Shown here: piece by piece, positions 52,442 to 60,187 of the stretch
How positions within the stretch are numbered: the first letter of the stretch is position 1
Layout: the number at the start of each line of letters is the position of its first letter
Assembly (NCBI RefSeq): GCF_020176955.2
Contig: NZ_JAIUCZ020000008.1
Location: 248,001 to 312,000 of the forward strand
DNA from: Nocardia sp. alder85J
GTDB taxonomy: Bacteria; Actinomycetota; Actinomycetes; Mycobacteriales; Mycobacteriaceae
Direction: 5' to 3'
Length of the DNA stretch: 64,000 nucleotides
Made by a program: the position numbers and the translations under genes
The notes under the pieces: generated by a model
The model's database searches: none
What the model was told of the DNA's origin: nothing
What the model saw: the letters and a program-made list of their open reading frames with translations, nothing else

Positions 52442-53632
52442 ATGCACCGACTCCGTCACGGCGACACCGGTCCTGCCGTCGCCGAGATTCGGGGCACTCT
52501 GGCAAGCCTAGGCTTCCTCCACTCCCATGCCGCCGGCGCCGACGGCCACGGTGAGTACTGGAAGGACGCCGACGCCGGCTTCGACGAGAATCTCGACTCG
52601 GCGGTGCGGGCCTTCCAGCAGCACCGCGGTCTGCTGGTCGACGGTGTCGTCGGTCCGGCGACCTACCGCGCGCTCAAGGAGGCCTCGTACCGGCTGGGGG
52701 CGCGCACGTTGATCTATCAGCTGTCGGCGCCGCTGTACGGGGACGATGTGGCCACATTGCAGCGGCGGCTACAGGACCTGGGCTTCTACGTCCATCGGGT
52801 CGACGGGTTCTTCGGTCCGCACACGCACGATGGGCTGTCGGCGTTCCAGCGCGAGATCGGGCTGTCCGCCGACGGCATCTGCGGTCCGGACACGCTGCGG
52901 GCGCTGGAACTGCTCGGCGCCCGCGTCACCGGCGGTAATCCGCACCGGATCGCCGAGGAGGAGGTCGTGCACCGAGCCGGCCCCCAGCTCAGCGGCAAGC
53001 GGATCGTCATCGATCCCGGTCTCGGCGGGCCGGATCGCGGCTGTGTGGTGCCGACCGAATTCGGCGACGTCTACGAGTCGGAGATCCTCTGGGATCTGGC
53101 CAGCCGGCTGGAGGGCCGGATGGCCGCCACCGGCATGGAGACCTTCCTGTCCCGCCCCTGGGGCGCCGGACCCACCGACGCCGAGCGCGCCGACACCTCC
53201 AACACGTTCGACGCCGATCTGATGATCTCGCTGCGCTGCGCCGGCAATCCCAGTCCGCTGGCCAACGGCATCGCCAGCTTCCACTTCGGCAATTCACACG
53301 GTTCGGTGTCGATGATCGGGCAGGTGCTCGCCGGATTCATCCAGCGCGAGATCGTGGCCCGGACCTCGTTGCAGGACTGCCGAACCCACGCCCGCACCTG
53401 GGATCTGCTGCGGCTCACCAAGATGCCGACCGTACAGGTCGACATCGGTTATCTCACCAACGAATACGACGCCGGGGTGCTGACCAACCCGCGAATGCGC
53501 GATGTGATCGCCGAGGCGATCCTGGTCTCGGTGAAGCGGCTGTATCTGCTGGGCCAGGACGATCAGCCCACCGGCACATACACCTTCGCCGAACTGCTGG
53601 CGGAGGAGCTGGCCGCCGCCGACCGGGTCTGA
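52442..53632 (+). CDS. cwlM: CwlM: amidase-fold regulator of peptidoglycan synthesis (pseudoenzyme)
   Basis: A 396-residue protein with two peptidoglycan-binding domains (about 5-80 and 95-160: AEIRGTLASLGFL..., ATLQRRLQDLGFYVHRVDGFFGPHTHDGL) and an Amidase_3 domain (about 182-385). No signal peptide is present, so it is cytoplasmic. The zinc site is lost: the IDPGHGG histidine is Leu194, the SLH histidine is Arg265 and the VEVG glutamate is Asp334. This agrees with mycobacterial CwlM, which when phosphorylated activates MurA and links to MurJ. The start at 52442 follows a purine-rich stretch and opens directly into the first domain. Confidence 0.9.
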   Translation: MHRLRHGDTGPAVAEIRGTLASLGFLHSHAAGADGHGEYWKDADAGFDENLDSAVRAFQQHRGLLVDGVVGPATYRALKEASYRLGARTLIYQLSAPLYGDDVATLQRRLQDLGFYVHRVDGFFGPHTHDGLSAFQREIGLSADGICGPDTLRALELLGARVTGGNPHRIAEEEVVHRAGPQLSGKRIVIDPGLGGPDRGCVVPTEFGDVYESEILWDLASRLEGRMAATGMETFLSRPWGAGPTDAERADTSNTFDADLMISLRCAGNPSPLANGIASFHFGNSHGSVSMIGQVLAGFIQREIVARTSLQDCRTHARTWDLLRLTKMPTVQVDIGYLTNEYDAGVLTNPRMRDVIAEAILVSVKRLYLLGQDDQPTGTYTFAELLAEELAAADRV

Positions 53633-53648
53633 TCGAATCCGAAGGTGC

Positions 53649-53683
53649 GAATGCCCACCCGAGCGATTCTCGGGTGGGCATTC
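53649..53683. terminator. bidirectional terminator between cwlM and the Rv3916c-like gene
   Basis: A perfect 15-bp stem (GAATGCCCACCCGAG and its complement) with a 5-nt loop CGATT sits between convergent genes. The plus-strand tail TCGTCTCC is only partly T-rich, but the stem is among the strongest in the window. Confidence 0.8.
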
Positions 53684-53710
53684 TCGTCTCCGCGGAGCGT
53701 GTGCCGGACT

Positions 53711-54469
53711 CTAGACGCGCAGTGGCGGCCCCGCACCGACGCGGGTGGGGGCGGTCATCGACGCGGCCGCCAGTAGCTGATCCAGGGCCCGTTCCACGTC
53801 TTCCTTCCACAGATGGTCGCTGTCGAGCTCCATCCGCAGCCGGGGGAACCGGTGATGCGGCGCGACCACCGTGAAACCGACATCCGCCAGAAATTCCGCA
53901 TCGATCATGCAGCTGTCCGGAGTGCACGCGCCGTTGGCGGCCCGCCGCCCGGCCGGCGACGCGATACCCGAGGCCGGGGTGTCGATCCGCTCCATCAACA
54001 TCATCGAACGGTCCGCCCGGGTCGGCAGGGTCACCGCCGTCGGATCCTTCCGGATACCGAACGCCTCGATGGCCCGCACACCACGGCGGACCAGATCGGC
54101 CACCACGGCCTGAATGAGACGCGCGGCTATGTCGTCACTCTGATGCGGCTGTTCGGCCTGCAGCGTGGTCAGCAGGATGGCGTCCGGGCTCACCGGTGAG
54201 GTGGGGAAGAGCGCCGCGCGCGGCACCACGCTCGGGGGTGAGTAGAGGGCGCACCCGGCGGGCTGCCCGTCGACGAGGGCGACCTGACCACAAGAGCCCC
54301 ATTCCAGCATGACCGTGGACAGCCATGCTTCCTTCTCGAAGACGGGATCACTGAATTCACGAGAGTCCTCCGCCACAGCGGGGTCGATCTCCCAGAACAC
54401 ACACCGCCTGGCATGTGCGGGGAGTTTGTCGAGTCCGCCGAGGGTTAATGCGGTCACGCTGGTCGACAC
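53711..54469 (-). CDS. conserved GNAT-like protein (Rv3916c-like)
   Basis: A 252-residue protein kept at this place beside parB in mycolate actinobacteria. It begins VSTSVTALTLGGLDKLPAHARRCVFWEIDP. The middle has an acetyltransferase-like layout (FEKEAWLSTVMLEWGSCGQVALVDGQPAGCALYSPP, then ILLTTLQAE...DIAARLIQAVVADLVRRGVRAIEAFG), so a GNAT fold is likely. The C-terminus (FLADVGFTVVAPHHRFPRLRMELDS) fits the end of that fold. Substrate unknown. GTG 54469 is chosen by family length; GGAGG lies about 12 nt upstream. Confidence 0.75.
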   Translation of the reverse strand: MSTSVTALTLGGLDKLPAHARRCVFWEIDPAVAEDSREFSDPVFEKEAWLSTVMLEWGSCGQVALVDGQPAGCALYSPPSVVPRAALFPTSPVSPDAILLTTLQAEQPHQSDDIAARLIQAVVADLVRRGVRAIEAFGIRKDPTAVTLPTRADRSMMLMERIDTPASGIASPAGRRAANGACTPDSCMIDAEFLADVGFTVVAPHHRFPRLRMELDSDHLWKEDVERALDQLLAAASMTAPTRVGAGPPLRV

Positions 54470-54626
54470 CGCTCTGCTCAGCCTCCAGCTGTCCGATTCA
54501 TCCACACTCACGCTTCCCGCCAGCAAGAATAAGCGATCGAACCCAATGCGCCTCATTTCCATCGCTGTCTGTGACGACGGCAACCCCGGACACTCGCCCG
54601 TCATCGGGGCGCGACCCGAACGGAAT

Positions 54627-54641
54627 CGTCACAGTGACGTT
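54627..54641. promoter_or_regulatory. palindrome CGTCACAGTGACG, first copy
   Basis: The 13-bp palindrome CGTCACAGTGACG followed by TT lies in the 229-bp gap between parB and the Rv3916c-like gene. The identical 15 bases recur at 57733-57747 in gidB. It may be a binding site for a chromosome-organising or regulatory protein. Confidence 0.4.
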
Positions 54642-54698
54642 TCAACGCCAGGGCTGAGTATCCGGTGTGCATGCGCCTGTTTCGGGCCTATCGATCGA

Positions 54699-55700
54699 TC
54701 ACTGAAGCTCGGCCTGTTCCATCAAGCCGATGATGCGTTCCAGATCCGCGACATCGCCGAATTCGACGACGATGCGACCCTTCTTCTTACCCATCGTCAC
54801 CGTGACCCGGGTGTCGAAGGAATTGGCGAGCCGTTCCGCGACCTTGTCCAGCCCGGGGGCATGAATCGGCTTACGCTTCGGCGCGGGCCGGGACTCCGGC
54901 TCGGGGTAGCGGTTGGCGAGGGTGACCGCTTCCTCGGTGGCACGCACCGACAGTCCCTCCGCCACAATGCGCTCGGCCAGCTTCTCCTGAGCCTCCGCGC
55001 CGGCCTCCAGCCCGAGCAGCGCCCGGGCATGACCGGCGGACAGGACGCCGGCCGCGACCCGCCGCTGCACCGGGATCGGCAGCTTCAACAGGCGGATCAT
55101 ATTGGTCACCACCGGACGGGACCGCCCGATCCGGTTGGCCAGTTCCTCGTGCGTGACCCCGAACTCCTCGAGCAGCTGCGCATAGGCCGCCGCCTCTTCG
55201 AGGGGATTGAGCTGCACCCGGTGGATATTCTCCAGCAGCGCGTCGCGCAGCATCGACTCGTCGGCGGTCTCCCGCACGATCGCCGGAATGGTGGCGAGGC
55301 CCGCGGACTGGCAGGCCCGCCAGCGCCGCTCGCCCATGACGATCTGATAGCGCGGCGTCACGGATCCCTCGACCCGCCGCACCACGATCGGTTGCATCAG
55401 GCCGAACTCGCGAATGGAGTGGATCAGCTCGTCCAGGGCCTCCTGCTCGAAGACCTGGCGAGGCTGTCTGGGGTTCGGCTCGATATCGTCCGGCGAGATC
55501 TCGCGGTAGACCGCCCCCGCTTCCGATTCGACCGGATCCGGCACCCGGTGCAGATAGGCCGATGCCGGATGCGGACCTATCGGTTCCAGGCCGATCACCG
55601 CATTGGCCGCGGCACTGCCGAGCCCCTGAACCTCGGCCGGACCCGTCGGGATCAACGAGGCCAGCCCGCGCCCCAGTCCACCCTTTTTCGCACCACTCAT
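54699..55700 (-). CDS. parB: chromosome partitioning protein ParB
   Basis: A 333-residue ParB/Spo0J. The N-terminus KKGGLGRGLASLIP contains the ParA-interacting and stimulating segment. The CTPase/clamp domain follows (EISPDDIEPNPRQPRQVFEQEALDELIHSIREFGLMQPIVVR...GERRWRACQ), then the parS-binding helix-turn-helix (LLEEFGVTHEELANRIGRSRPVVTNMIRLLKLP) and the C-terminal dimer domain (KGRIVVEFGDVADLERIIGLM). It loads on parS sites near oriC, three of which are in this window, and acts with ParA in origin segregation. The gap to parA is 49 nt. Confidence 0.95.
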   Translation of the reverse strand: MSGAKKGGLGRGLASLIPTGPAEVQGLGSAAANAVIGLEPIGPHPASAYLHRVPDPVESEAGAVYREISPDDIEPNPRQPRQVFEQEALDELIHSIREFGLMQPIVVRRVEGSVTPRYQIVMGERRWRACQSAGLATIPAIVRETADESMLRDALLENIHRVQLNPLEEAAAYAQLLEEFGVTHEELANRIGRSRPVVTNMIRLLKLPIPVQRRVAAGVLSAGHARALLGLEAGAEAQEKLAERIVAEGLSVRATEEAVTLANRYPEPESRPAPKRKPIHAPGLDKVAERLANSFDTRVTVTMGKKKGRIVVEFGDVADLERIIGLMEQAELQ

Positions 55701-55749
55701 CGGCCTGTCGACCCCTTTCCCTCGAATACCACTACGCCACGCGCCACAA

Positions 55750-56733
55750 TCACCGCACGACTGCCCGCGATGCGATCTCGCGACCGGCATCCAGGTAGCT
55801 CATCGCACCACGGGAACCCGGATCGTAGTCCAGGACGGTCATGCCGAATCCCGGTGCCTCCGAAACCTTCACACTGCGGGGAATCACCGACCGCAACACC
55901 ACGTCGCCGAAATGCCCACGCACTTCGTCGGCAACCTGATCGGCAAGCTTCGTGCGACCGTCGTACATCGTGAGAATCACCGTGGAGACATGCAATTCGG
56001 GGTTCAGGTGCGCCTGCACCAGACCGATATTGCGGAGCAGCTGTCCCACCCCTTCCAGCGCGTAGTACTCGCACTGGATCGGGATCAGCACCTCCCGCGC
56101 CGCCACCATCGCATTGACGGTCAGCAGGCCGAGCGAGGGCGGGCAGTCGATCATGACGTAATCGATGTCGTAGCCGGCCAGATTCGCTTCCTGGATGGCC
56201 GACTTGAGGCGTCCTTCGCGGGCCACCATCGAGACGAGTTCGATCTCGGCGCCCGCGAGATCGATGGTCGCCGGAATGCACAGCAGCCGTTCGTTGTGCG
56301 GGCTCTGCTGAATGGCGTCCTGTACCGGAATCTCACCGATGAGTAGTTCGTAGCTGGAGGGCACGCCGGAATGATGTTCGACGCCGAGCGCGGTACTGGC
56401 ATTGCCCTGCGGGTCGAGATCGATCACGAGCACGGTCATGCCTTGCAGGGCGAGGGCCGCCGCGAGATTGACGGTGGTGGTGGTCTTTCCGACGCCCCCC
56501 TTTTGATTGGCGATGGTGATGATGCGTTGTTCGCGAGGCTTGGGGATCGTCATGGAACCAGGATGCAGTACCTGGCTGGCACGCTCCGCCTCGGCGGCAA
56601 TGGGGGTATCCGCGGCAGAGATGTTCCCGAAGGAGGTCCGATTGAACTCTTCCAAATCGTAGGTGCTCCCTTCCAGCATTCCAGGCACCCGCGACGTTGT
56701 TTCCCGTGAAACATTCGCTGGACCATTCGACAT
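55750..56733 (-). CDS. parA: chromosome partitioning ATPase ParA
   Basis: A 327-residue ParA/Soj. The deviant Walker A is KGGVGKTTTT (with IANQ before it), Walker A' is VIDLDPQGNAS and Walker B is YVMIDCPPSLG. The 65-residue N-terminal extension is typical of actinobacterial ParA and here contains a parS-like site in its coding DNA (codons for VSRET). It forms an ATP-dependent gradient on the nucleoid that moves ParB-bound origins. It is co-transcribed with parB. Confidence 0.95.
   Translation of the reverse strand: MSNGPANVSRETTSRVPGMLEGSTYDLEEFNRTSFGNISAADTPIAAEAERASQVLHPGSMTIPKPREQRIITIANQKGGVGKTTTTVNLAAALALQGMTVLVIDLDPQGNASTALGVEHHSGVPSSYELLIGEIPVQDAIQQSPHNERLLCIPATIDLAGAEIELVSMVAREGRLKSAIQEANLAGYDIDYVMIDCPPSLGLLTVNAMVAAREVLIPIQCEYYALEGVGQLLRNIGLVQAHLNPELHVSTVILTMYDGRTKLADQVADEVRGHFGDVVLRSVIPRSVKVSEAPGFGMTVLDYDPGSRGAMSYLDAGREIASRAVVR
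56698..56713. other. parS site inside parA (one mismatch)
   Basis: TGTTTCCCGTGAAACA differs from the consensus TGTTTCACGTGAAACA at one base. It encodes part of the ParA N-terminus on the minus strand. Confidence 0.85.
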
Positions 56734-57060
56734 ACCCAGGCTCCTAACCGAAAGAACTTCAAGACGCGTGTCGGCCGCAGCACCAGTGCCGCATCACTCC
56801 AGGAGCCCCAGGGGCTCTGCTGAGCAAGGCGCGGACGTAATCTGCTCTGCCCGAAGCTCGTCGGAAGCCTGTCTGAACCAGTCCGGCGAGCGGGGTCGGA
56901 CACCGCGAGGATGCGCTCACGCTCGACGGTACTTAGCTTGCCAGTACCGGACACAATACGGAAGTTGAACCGCAGCAATCACGTTGCGACACGCACAGAA
57001 TCACGCGACTCGCCGTGTGCGGCGATGTTTCATGTGAAACATCGCGCCGCAGCGGCCTTC
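56734..57060. other. parA-gidB intergenic region
   Basis: 327 bp without a gene. It carries a parS site (57026-57041) and a 7+1+7 palindrome GAGCCCC-A-GGGGCTC at 56803-56817, which could be an operator or weak hairpin before parA. Confidence 0.6.
57026..57041. other. parS site between parA and gidB
   Basis: TGTTTCATGTGAAACA, one base from consensus, extended to a longer palindrome by GCGA and TCGC on the two sides. ParB should bind here; it is the longest dyad of the three. Confidence 0.85.
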
Positions 57061-57816
57061 TCAGCGGCGGTTCCGGCCGCGCTTCCCCCCGGCCGATCGC
57101 GTCGCCCGGGGGAGTCGTTCGACACTCACGACAACCGTTGGCGGGTCGACGATTCCCGCTCCGCACTCGAGCACCGCCGCGGCGCCACCACCCAGCCGGG
57201 TGAGTTCCGCTCGATCGCGCTCGATCTCCTCCGCGGCGCTCGATCCCTTCAGCGCCAGCATCCGGCCGTGGTCGCGAACCAGGGGGAGCGACCAGCGCGC
57301 CAGCTTCCCCAGTGGGGCGACCGCACGGGAGGTCACGATGTCGGCCGCGCCGGCCGCCGTCAGGACGGCCGGCTCCTCCGCGCGGCCACGCACCACCGTC
57401 ACCGCGAGACCGGCCGCCTCGATGAACTCTGTCAGGAAGACGGTCCGGCGCAACAATGGCTCCACCAACGTGATTCGCAGATCCGGCCGCGCCAATGCGA
57501 GCGGAATACCGGGCAGTCCGGCGCCGCTCCCGATATCCACGACCGAGGCGCCGTCCGGGATCAGCTCGCCGAGCACCGCGCAATTGAGGATGTGCCGATC
57601 CCAGAGCCGCGGCACCTCCCGCGGACCGATCAGCCCGCGTTCGACTCCGGCCGTCGACAGCATCGCCCAGTACCGCTCCGCCAACGGCAATCGATCACCG
57701 AATACTCGACCGGCGACCACGGGCGGCTCCGACGTCACAGTGACGTTCGGCTCCGCACTACCGGTATCCCCTGGCGCAGCGGGGGAGTGGTCCCAGCCTC
57801 GTTCCACGTGAAACAT
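57061..57816 (-). CDS. rsmG: 16S rRNA (guanine-N7) methyltransferase RsmG/GidB
   Basis: A 251-residue SAM-dependent methyltransferase that modifies G527 of 16S rRNA; loss gives low-level streptomycin resistance. Motif I is VVDIGSGAGLPGIPLALARPD, followed by LVEPLLRRTVFLTEFIEAAGL and VTSRAVAPLGKLARWSLPLV, all typical of GidB. The ATG at 57816 gives MFHVERGWDH; its first codons lie in a parS-like sequence, as is common for GidB in actinobacteria. A terminator separates it from jag. The C-terminal about 20 residues are basic. Confidence 0.9.
   Translation of the reverse strand: MFHVERGWDHSPAAPGDTGSAEPNVTVTSEPPVVAGRVFGDRLPLAERYWAMLSTAGVERGLIGPREVPRLWDRHILNCAVLGELIPDGASVVDIGSGAGLPGIPLALARPDLRITLVEPLLRRTVFLTEFIEAAGLAVTVVRGRAEEPAVLTAAGAADIVTSRAVAPLGKLARWSLPLVRDHGRMLALKGSSAAEEIERDRAELTRLGGGAAAVLECGAGIVDPPTVVVSVERLPRATRSAGGKRGRNRR
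57733..57747. promoter_or_regulatory. palindrome CGTCACAGTGACG, second copy
   Basis: Exact 15-base copy of 54627-54641, here inside the gidB 5' coding region (encoding NVTVTS). Two copies 3.1 kb apart flank the parB-parA-gidB block. Confidence 0.4.
57800..57815. other. parS-like site at the gidB start codon
   Basis: CGTTCCACGTGAAACA has two mismatches to the 16-bp consensus and one in the central 14. It abuts the gidB start codon, so ParB binding or spreading could affect gidB expression. Confidence 0.7.
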
Positions 57817-57926
57817 CCTTCCGTCGGCTGCCGCGTTGTGCTCGGTCGTTCTCGGGATGAGAACGGACTCCGAGACGAGAACACGGTCCCGGGGGAGCGT
57901 GAGCGCATCGTCCCTCGGACAAGAGT

Positions 57927-57957
57927 AGGGCCCCCGGTTCCGTGAACCGGGGGCCCT
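57927..57957 (-). terminator. terminator between jag and gidB
   Basis: A perfect 13-bp GC-rich stem (AGGGCCCCCGGTT and its complement) with a 5-nt loop lies 17 nt after the jag stop. The minus-strand tail ACTCTTGT is moderately T-rich. It separates the rpmH-jag operon from gidB-parA-parB. Confidence 0.8.
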
Positions 57958-57974
57958 GTCGGGTGACACGTCGG

Positions 57975-58544
57975 TCAGCCCGGCAATACCACCACGTAGC
58001 GATTCGGCTCCGCGCCTTCGCTTTCACTGGTGACGCCGTCCACCGACGACACCGCGTCGTGAACGATCTTGCGCTCGAAGGGCGTCATCGGCGACAGCGA
58101 CTCCGGCTCGCCGGAGGCGAGCACCCGCTGCGCCGCCTCGAAGCCGAGCGTGCTCAACTCCGAGCGCCGATTGGCGCGCCAGCCGGCCACATCCAGCATC
58201 AGCCGGCTCCGCACCCCCGTCGCCTGCTGTACGGCCAGGCGGGTCAGCTCCTGCAGCGCGTCGAGTACCTCGCCGCGCCGACCGACCAGCTTCGACAGAT
58301 CGCGGCCGCCATCGATGCTCACGACGGCCCGGTCGCCTTCCACGTCCAGGTCGATATCGCCGTCGAAGTCGAGCACGTCCAGCAGTTGCTCGAGGTAGTC
58401 GCCGGCGATCTCGCCCTCCTCGATCAGCGCTTCCTCGCTGTCGTTCGCATCGTCGCTCACCGCGTCCAGCTCGGTCTGCGCCGGGTCCGCGGTCGAGGTG
58501 TCCAGTGCCACCGTCGCGTCCCCTCCGTCGGTCTCAACAGTCAT
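57975..58544 (-). CDS. jag: Jag/KhpB RNA-binding protein
   Basis: A 189-residue protein with an acidic N-terminus (about 1-48), a KH domain (YLEQLLDVLDFDGDIDLDVEGDRAVVSIDGGRDLSKLVGRRGEVLDALQELTRLAV, with the GRRG loop) and an R3H domain (MTPFERKIVHDAVSSVDGVTSESEGAEPNRYVVV). It binds single-stranded RNA, pairs with KhpA and is linked to cell-envelope growth control. It is part of the conserved rpmH-rnpA-yidD-yidC-jag cluster, 82 nt after yidC. Confidence 0.9.
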   Translation of the reverse strand: MTVETDGGDATVALDTSTADPAQTELDAVSDDANDSEEALIEEGEIAGDYLEQLLDVLDFDGDIDLDVEGDRAVVSIDGGRDLSKLVGRRGEVLDALQELTRLAVQQATGVRSRLMLDVAGWRANRRSELSTLGFEAAQRVLASGEPESLSPMTPFERKIVHDAVSSVDGVTSESEGAEPNRYVVVLPG

Positions 58545-58578
58545 ATGTCGTTTCCTTCATCTGCATCATTCGTCGAAT

Positions 58579-58604
58579 CCGGCGCCGGACCCCTCCGGCG
58601 CCGG
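58579..58604. repeat. duplicated 10-bp palindrome between yidC and jag
   Basis: CCGGCGCCGG occurs at 58579-58588 and 58595-58604, giving a stable hairpin in the yidC-jag spacer. It may lower expression of jag or block decay from the 3' side. Confidence 0.5.
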
Positions 58605-58626
58605 GATGCCCGTATCAATGGGAAAG

Positions 58627-59805
58627 TCAGCGGCGTTTCTTTTGGTTCGGACGACCGCGATTACCGGATCGCTTGCGATTCCCCTGTGCCGACCGGCCGG
58701 GTGAGGTGGTCGCCTTCCCCGAGGATTTCCCGGTGGCGCCGGAGCCGTTCTGCGACGGGGCGGGCGCGTCGTCCACCTTGCCGTTGCGGGCGCCGGCGGT
58801 GTCGGCGACCTCATCGACCGAGGTGTCGGCGGTCGCGCCCTTTTTCTGATCGACCGGCTTCGCACCGGGCTTGGGCTTCTGGTCGACCGGCTTCGCTCCG
58901 GGCTTGGGCGCGTTCTGGGCGCGGCGTTCGATCGCCTCGGCCTTCTTCGCCTGTTCTTCCTTGTCGATCCGGCCGAACACCAGGTGCTGCTGCCCGTAGG
59001 TCCAGATGTTGTTGGAGACCCAGTAGATCAGGATGGCGATCGGAAGGAACGGACCGCCGACCATGACGCCCAACGGGAAGACGTAGAGCGCGAGCTTGTT
59101 CATCATGGCGGCCTGCGGATTGGCGGCCGCTGCCTCGGTCTGCCGGGCCACCGACGCCCGCGCGTTGAAGTGCGTGGCCAGGCCCGCGATGATCATCAGC
59201 GGCACGGCGACCGCTGCCATGTTCGCCACGTGCGGGATGCCGCCGTAATCGGCGAACGCCTCCAGCTGGGTCTTCGGGGTGGTGATCGCGGCCGAGATCG
59301 GCGCGCCGAAGATACGGGCCCGCAGGAAGGACTGCACGTCCTCGGCGTTGAACACGTAGTTCGGCGTGTGCGCGTTCTGGTAGGCCGTCATCGCACCGGT
59401 CTTGCCGATACCGGCGAACCCGGAGCTGCCCGCGACGCGGTTGAACGAGCGCAGTACGTGATACAGACCGATGAAGACCGGGACCTGGGCCAGCACGGGC
59501 AGACAGCCCATCAGCGGGTTGAAGCCGTGGTCCTTCTGCAACTTCTGCATCTCGACCGCCATCTTCTGGCGGTCGTTCTTGTACTTCGCCTGCAGCGCCT
59601 TGATCTGCGGCTGTAGCTCCTGCATCTGCCGCGTGGTCCGCACCTGTTTGACAAACGGCTTGTACAACACCAGTCGCAGGGTGAAGACCAGGAAGACCAC
59701 GGCCAGTGCCCAGGCAAGGCCACTGTCCTTGCCGAAGGCCAGCCCGAAGGCACGGTGCCAGAACCACAAGATCCAGGACACCGGATAGTAGATGAAGTCG
59801 AGCAC
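58627..59805 (-). CDS. yidC: membrane protein insertase YidC
   Basis: A 392-residue YidC/Oxa1 insertase of the Gram-positive type. It has the N-terminal helix (FIYYPVSWILWFWHRAFGLAF), the coiled cytoplasmic loop (FVKQVRTTRQMQELQPQIKALQAKYKNDRQKMAVEMQKLQ) with the hydrophilic-groove Arg, and the conserved GCLPVLAQVPVFIGLYHVLR. About 110 C-terminal residues are a basic, Lys/Gly/Ala-rich ribosome-facing tail with two copies of PKPGAKPVDQK. GTG 59805 lies 4 nt after the yidD stop. It inserts membrane proteins alone or with SecYEG. Confidence 0.95.
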   Translation of the reverse strand: MLDFIYYPVSWILWFWHRAFGLAFGKDSGLAWALAVVFLVFTLRLVLYKPFVKQVRTTRQMQELQPQIKALQAKYKNDRQKMAVEMQKLQKDHGFNPLMGCLPVLAQVPVFIGLYHVLRSFNRVAGSSGFAGIGKTGAMTAYQNAHTPNYVFNAEDVQSFLRARIFGAPISAAITTPKTQLEAFADYGGIPHVANMAAVAVPLMIIAGLATHFNARASVARQTEAAAANPQAAMMNKLALYVFPLGVMVGGPFLPIAILIYWVSNNIWTYGQQHLVFGRIDKEEQAKKAEAIERRAQNAPKPGAKPVDQKPKPGAKPVDQKKGATADTSVDEVADTAGARNGKVDDAPAPSQNGSGATGKSSGKATTSPGRSAQGNRKRSGNRGRPNQKKRR

Positions 59806-59809
59806 GGCT

Positions 59810-60187
59810 CTATGTACTCCCGTCGGTCGTATCGCCGGTCACCGCGTGCGGCGACCTATTCCAAGGCTTGTCTACGGCCGGCTGATCGCCGACCGGGTCG
59901 CTGGCAGCCGCATCCGCGACGGGAGCGGCTGTCCTGTTCCGCTTCGGCGCCGGCACGGGGTCCCATCCACCAGGGTGCCAGGGCGCGCATTTGGCCAATC
60001 GGACGGCCGTCAAACCGAGACCGACGATCAGGCCTCGGGTGCGCAGCGCGGTCACCGCGTACTCGCTGCAACTGGGGGTGAACCGGCACACCGGCATACG
60101 AGTGGGGGAGACGTAGGTCCGGTACAACTCGATGAGGAAAATCAGCAGATTCACGGGCAGCCGGGCCAGCGTCCGGAATCCGGTCAT
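59810..60187 (-). CDS. yidD: YidD membrane insertion efficiency factor
   Basis: A 125-residue protein with the family signature CRFTPSCSEYAVTALRTRG and CAPWHPGGWDPVP (cysteine-rich amphipathic domain at the inner membrane face). The last about 40 residues are a variable hydrophilic tail. The ATG overlaps the rnpA stop (ATGA, 60184-60187), as in most bacteria. It assists YidC-dependent insertion. Confidence 0.9.
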   Translation of the reverse strand: MTGFRTLARLPVNLLIFLIELYRTYVSPTRMPVCRFTPSCSEYAVTALRTRGLIVGLGLTAVRLAKCAPWHPGGWDPVPAPKRNRTAAPVADAAASDPVGDQPAVDKPWNRSPHAVTGDTTDGST

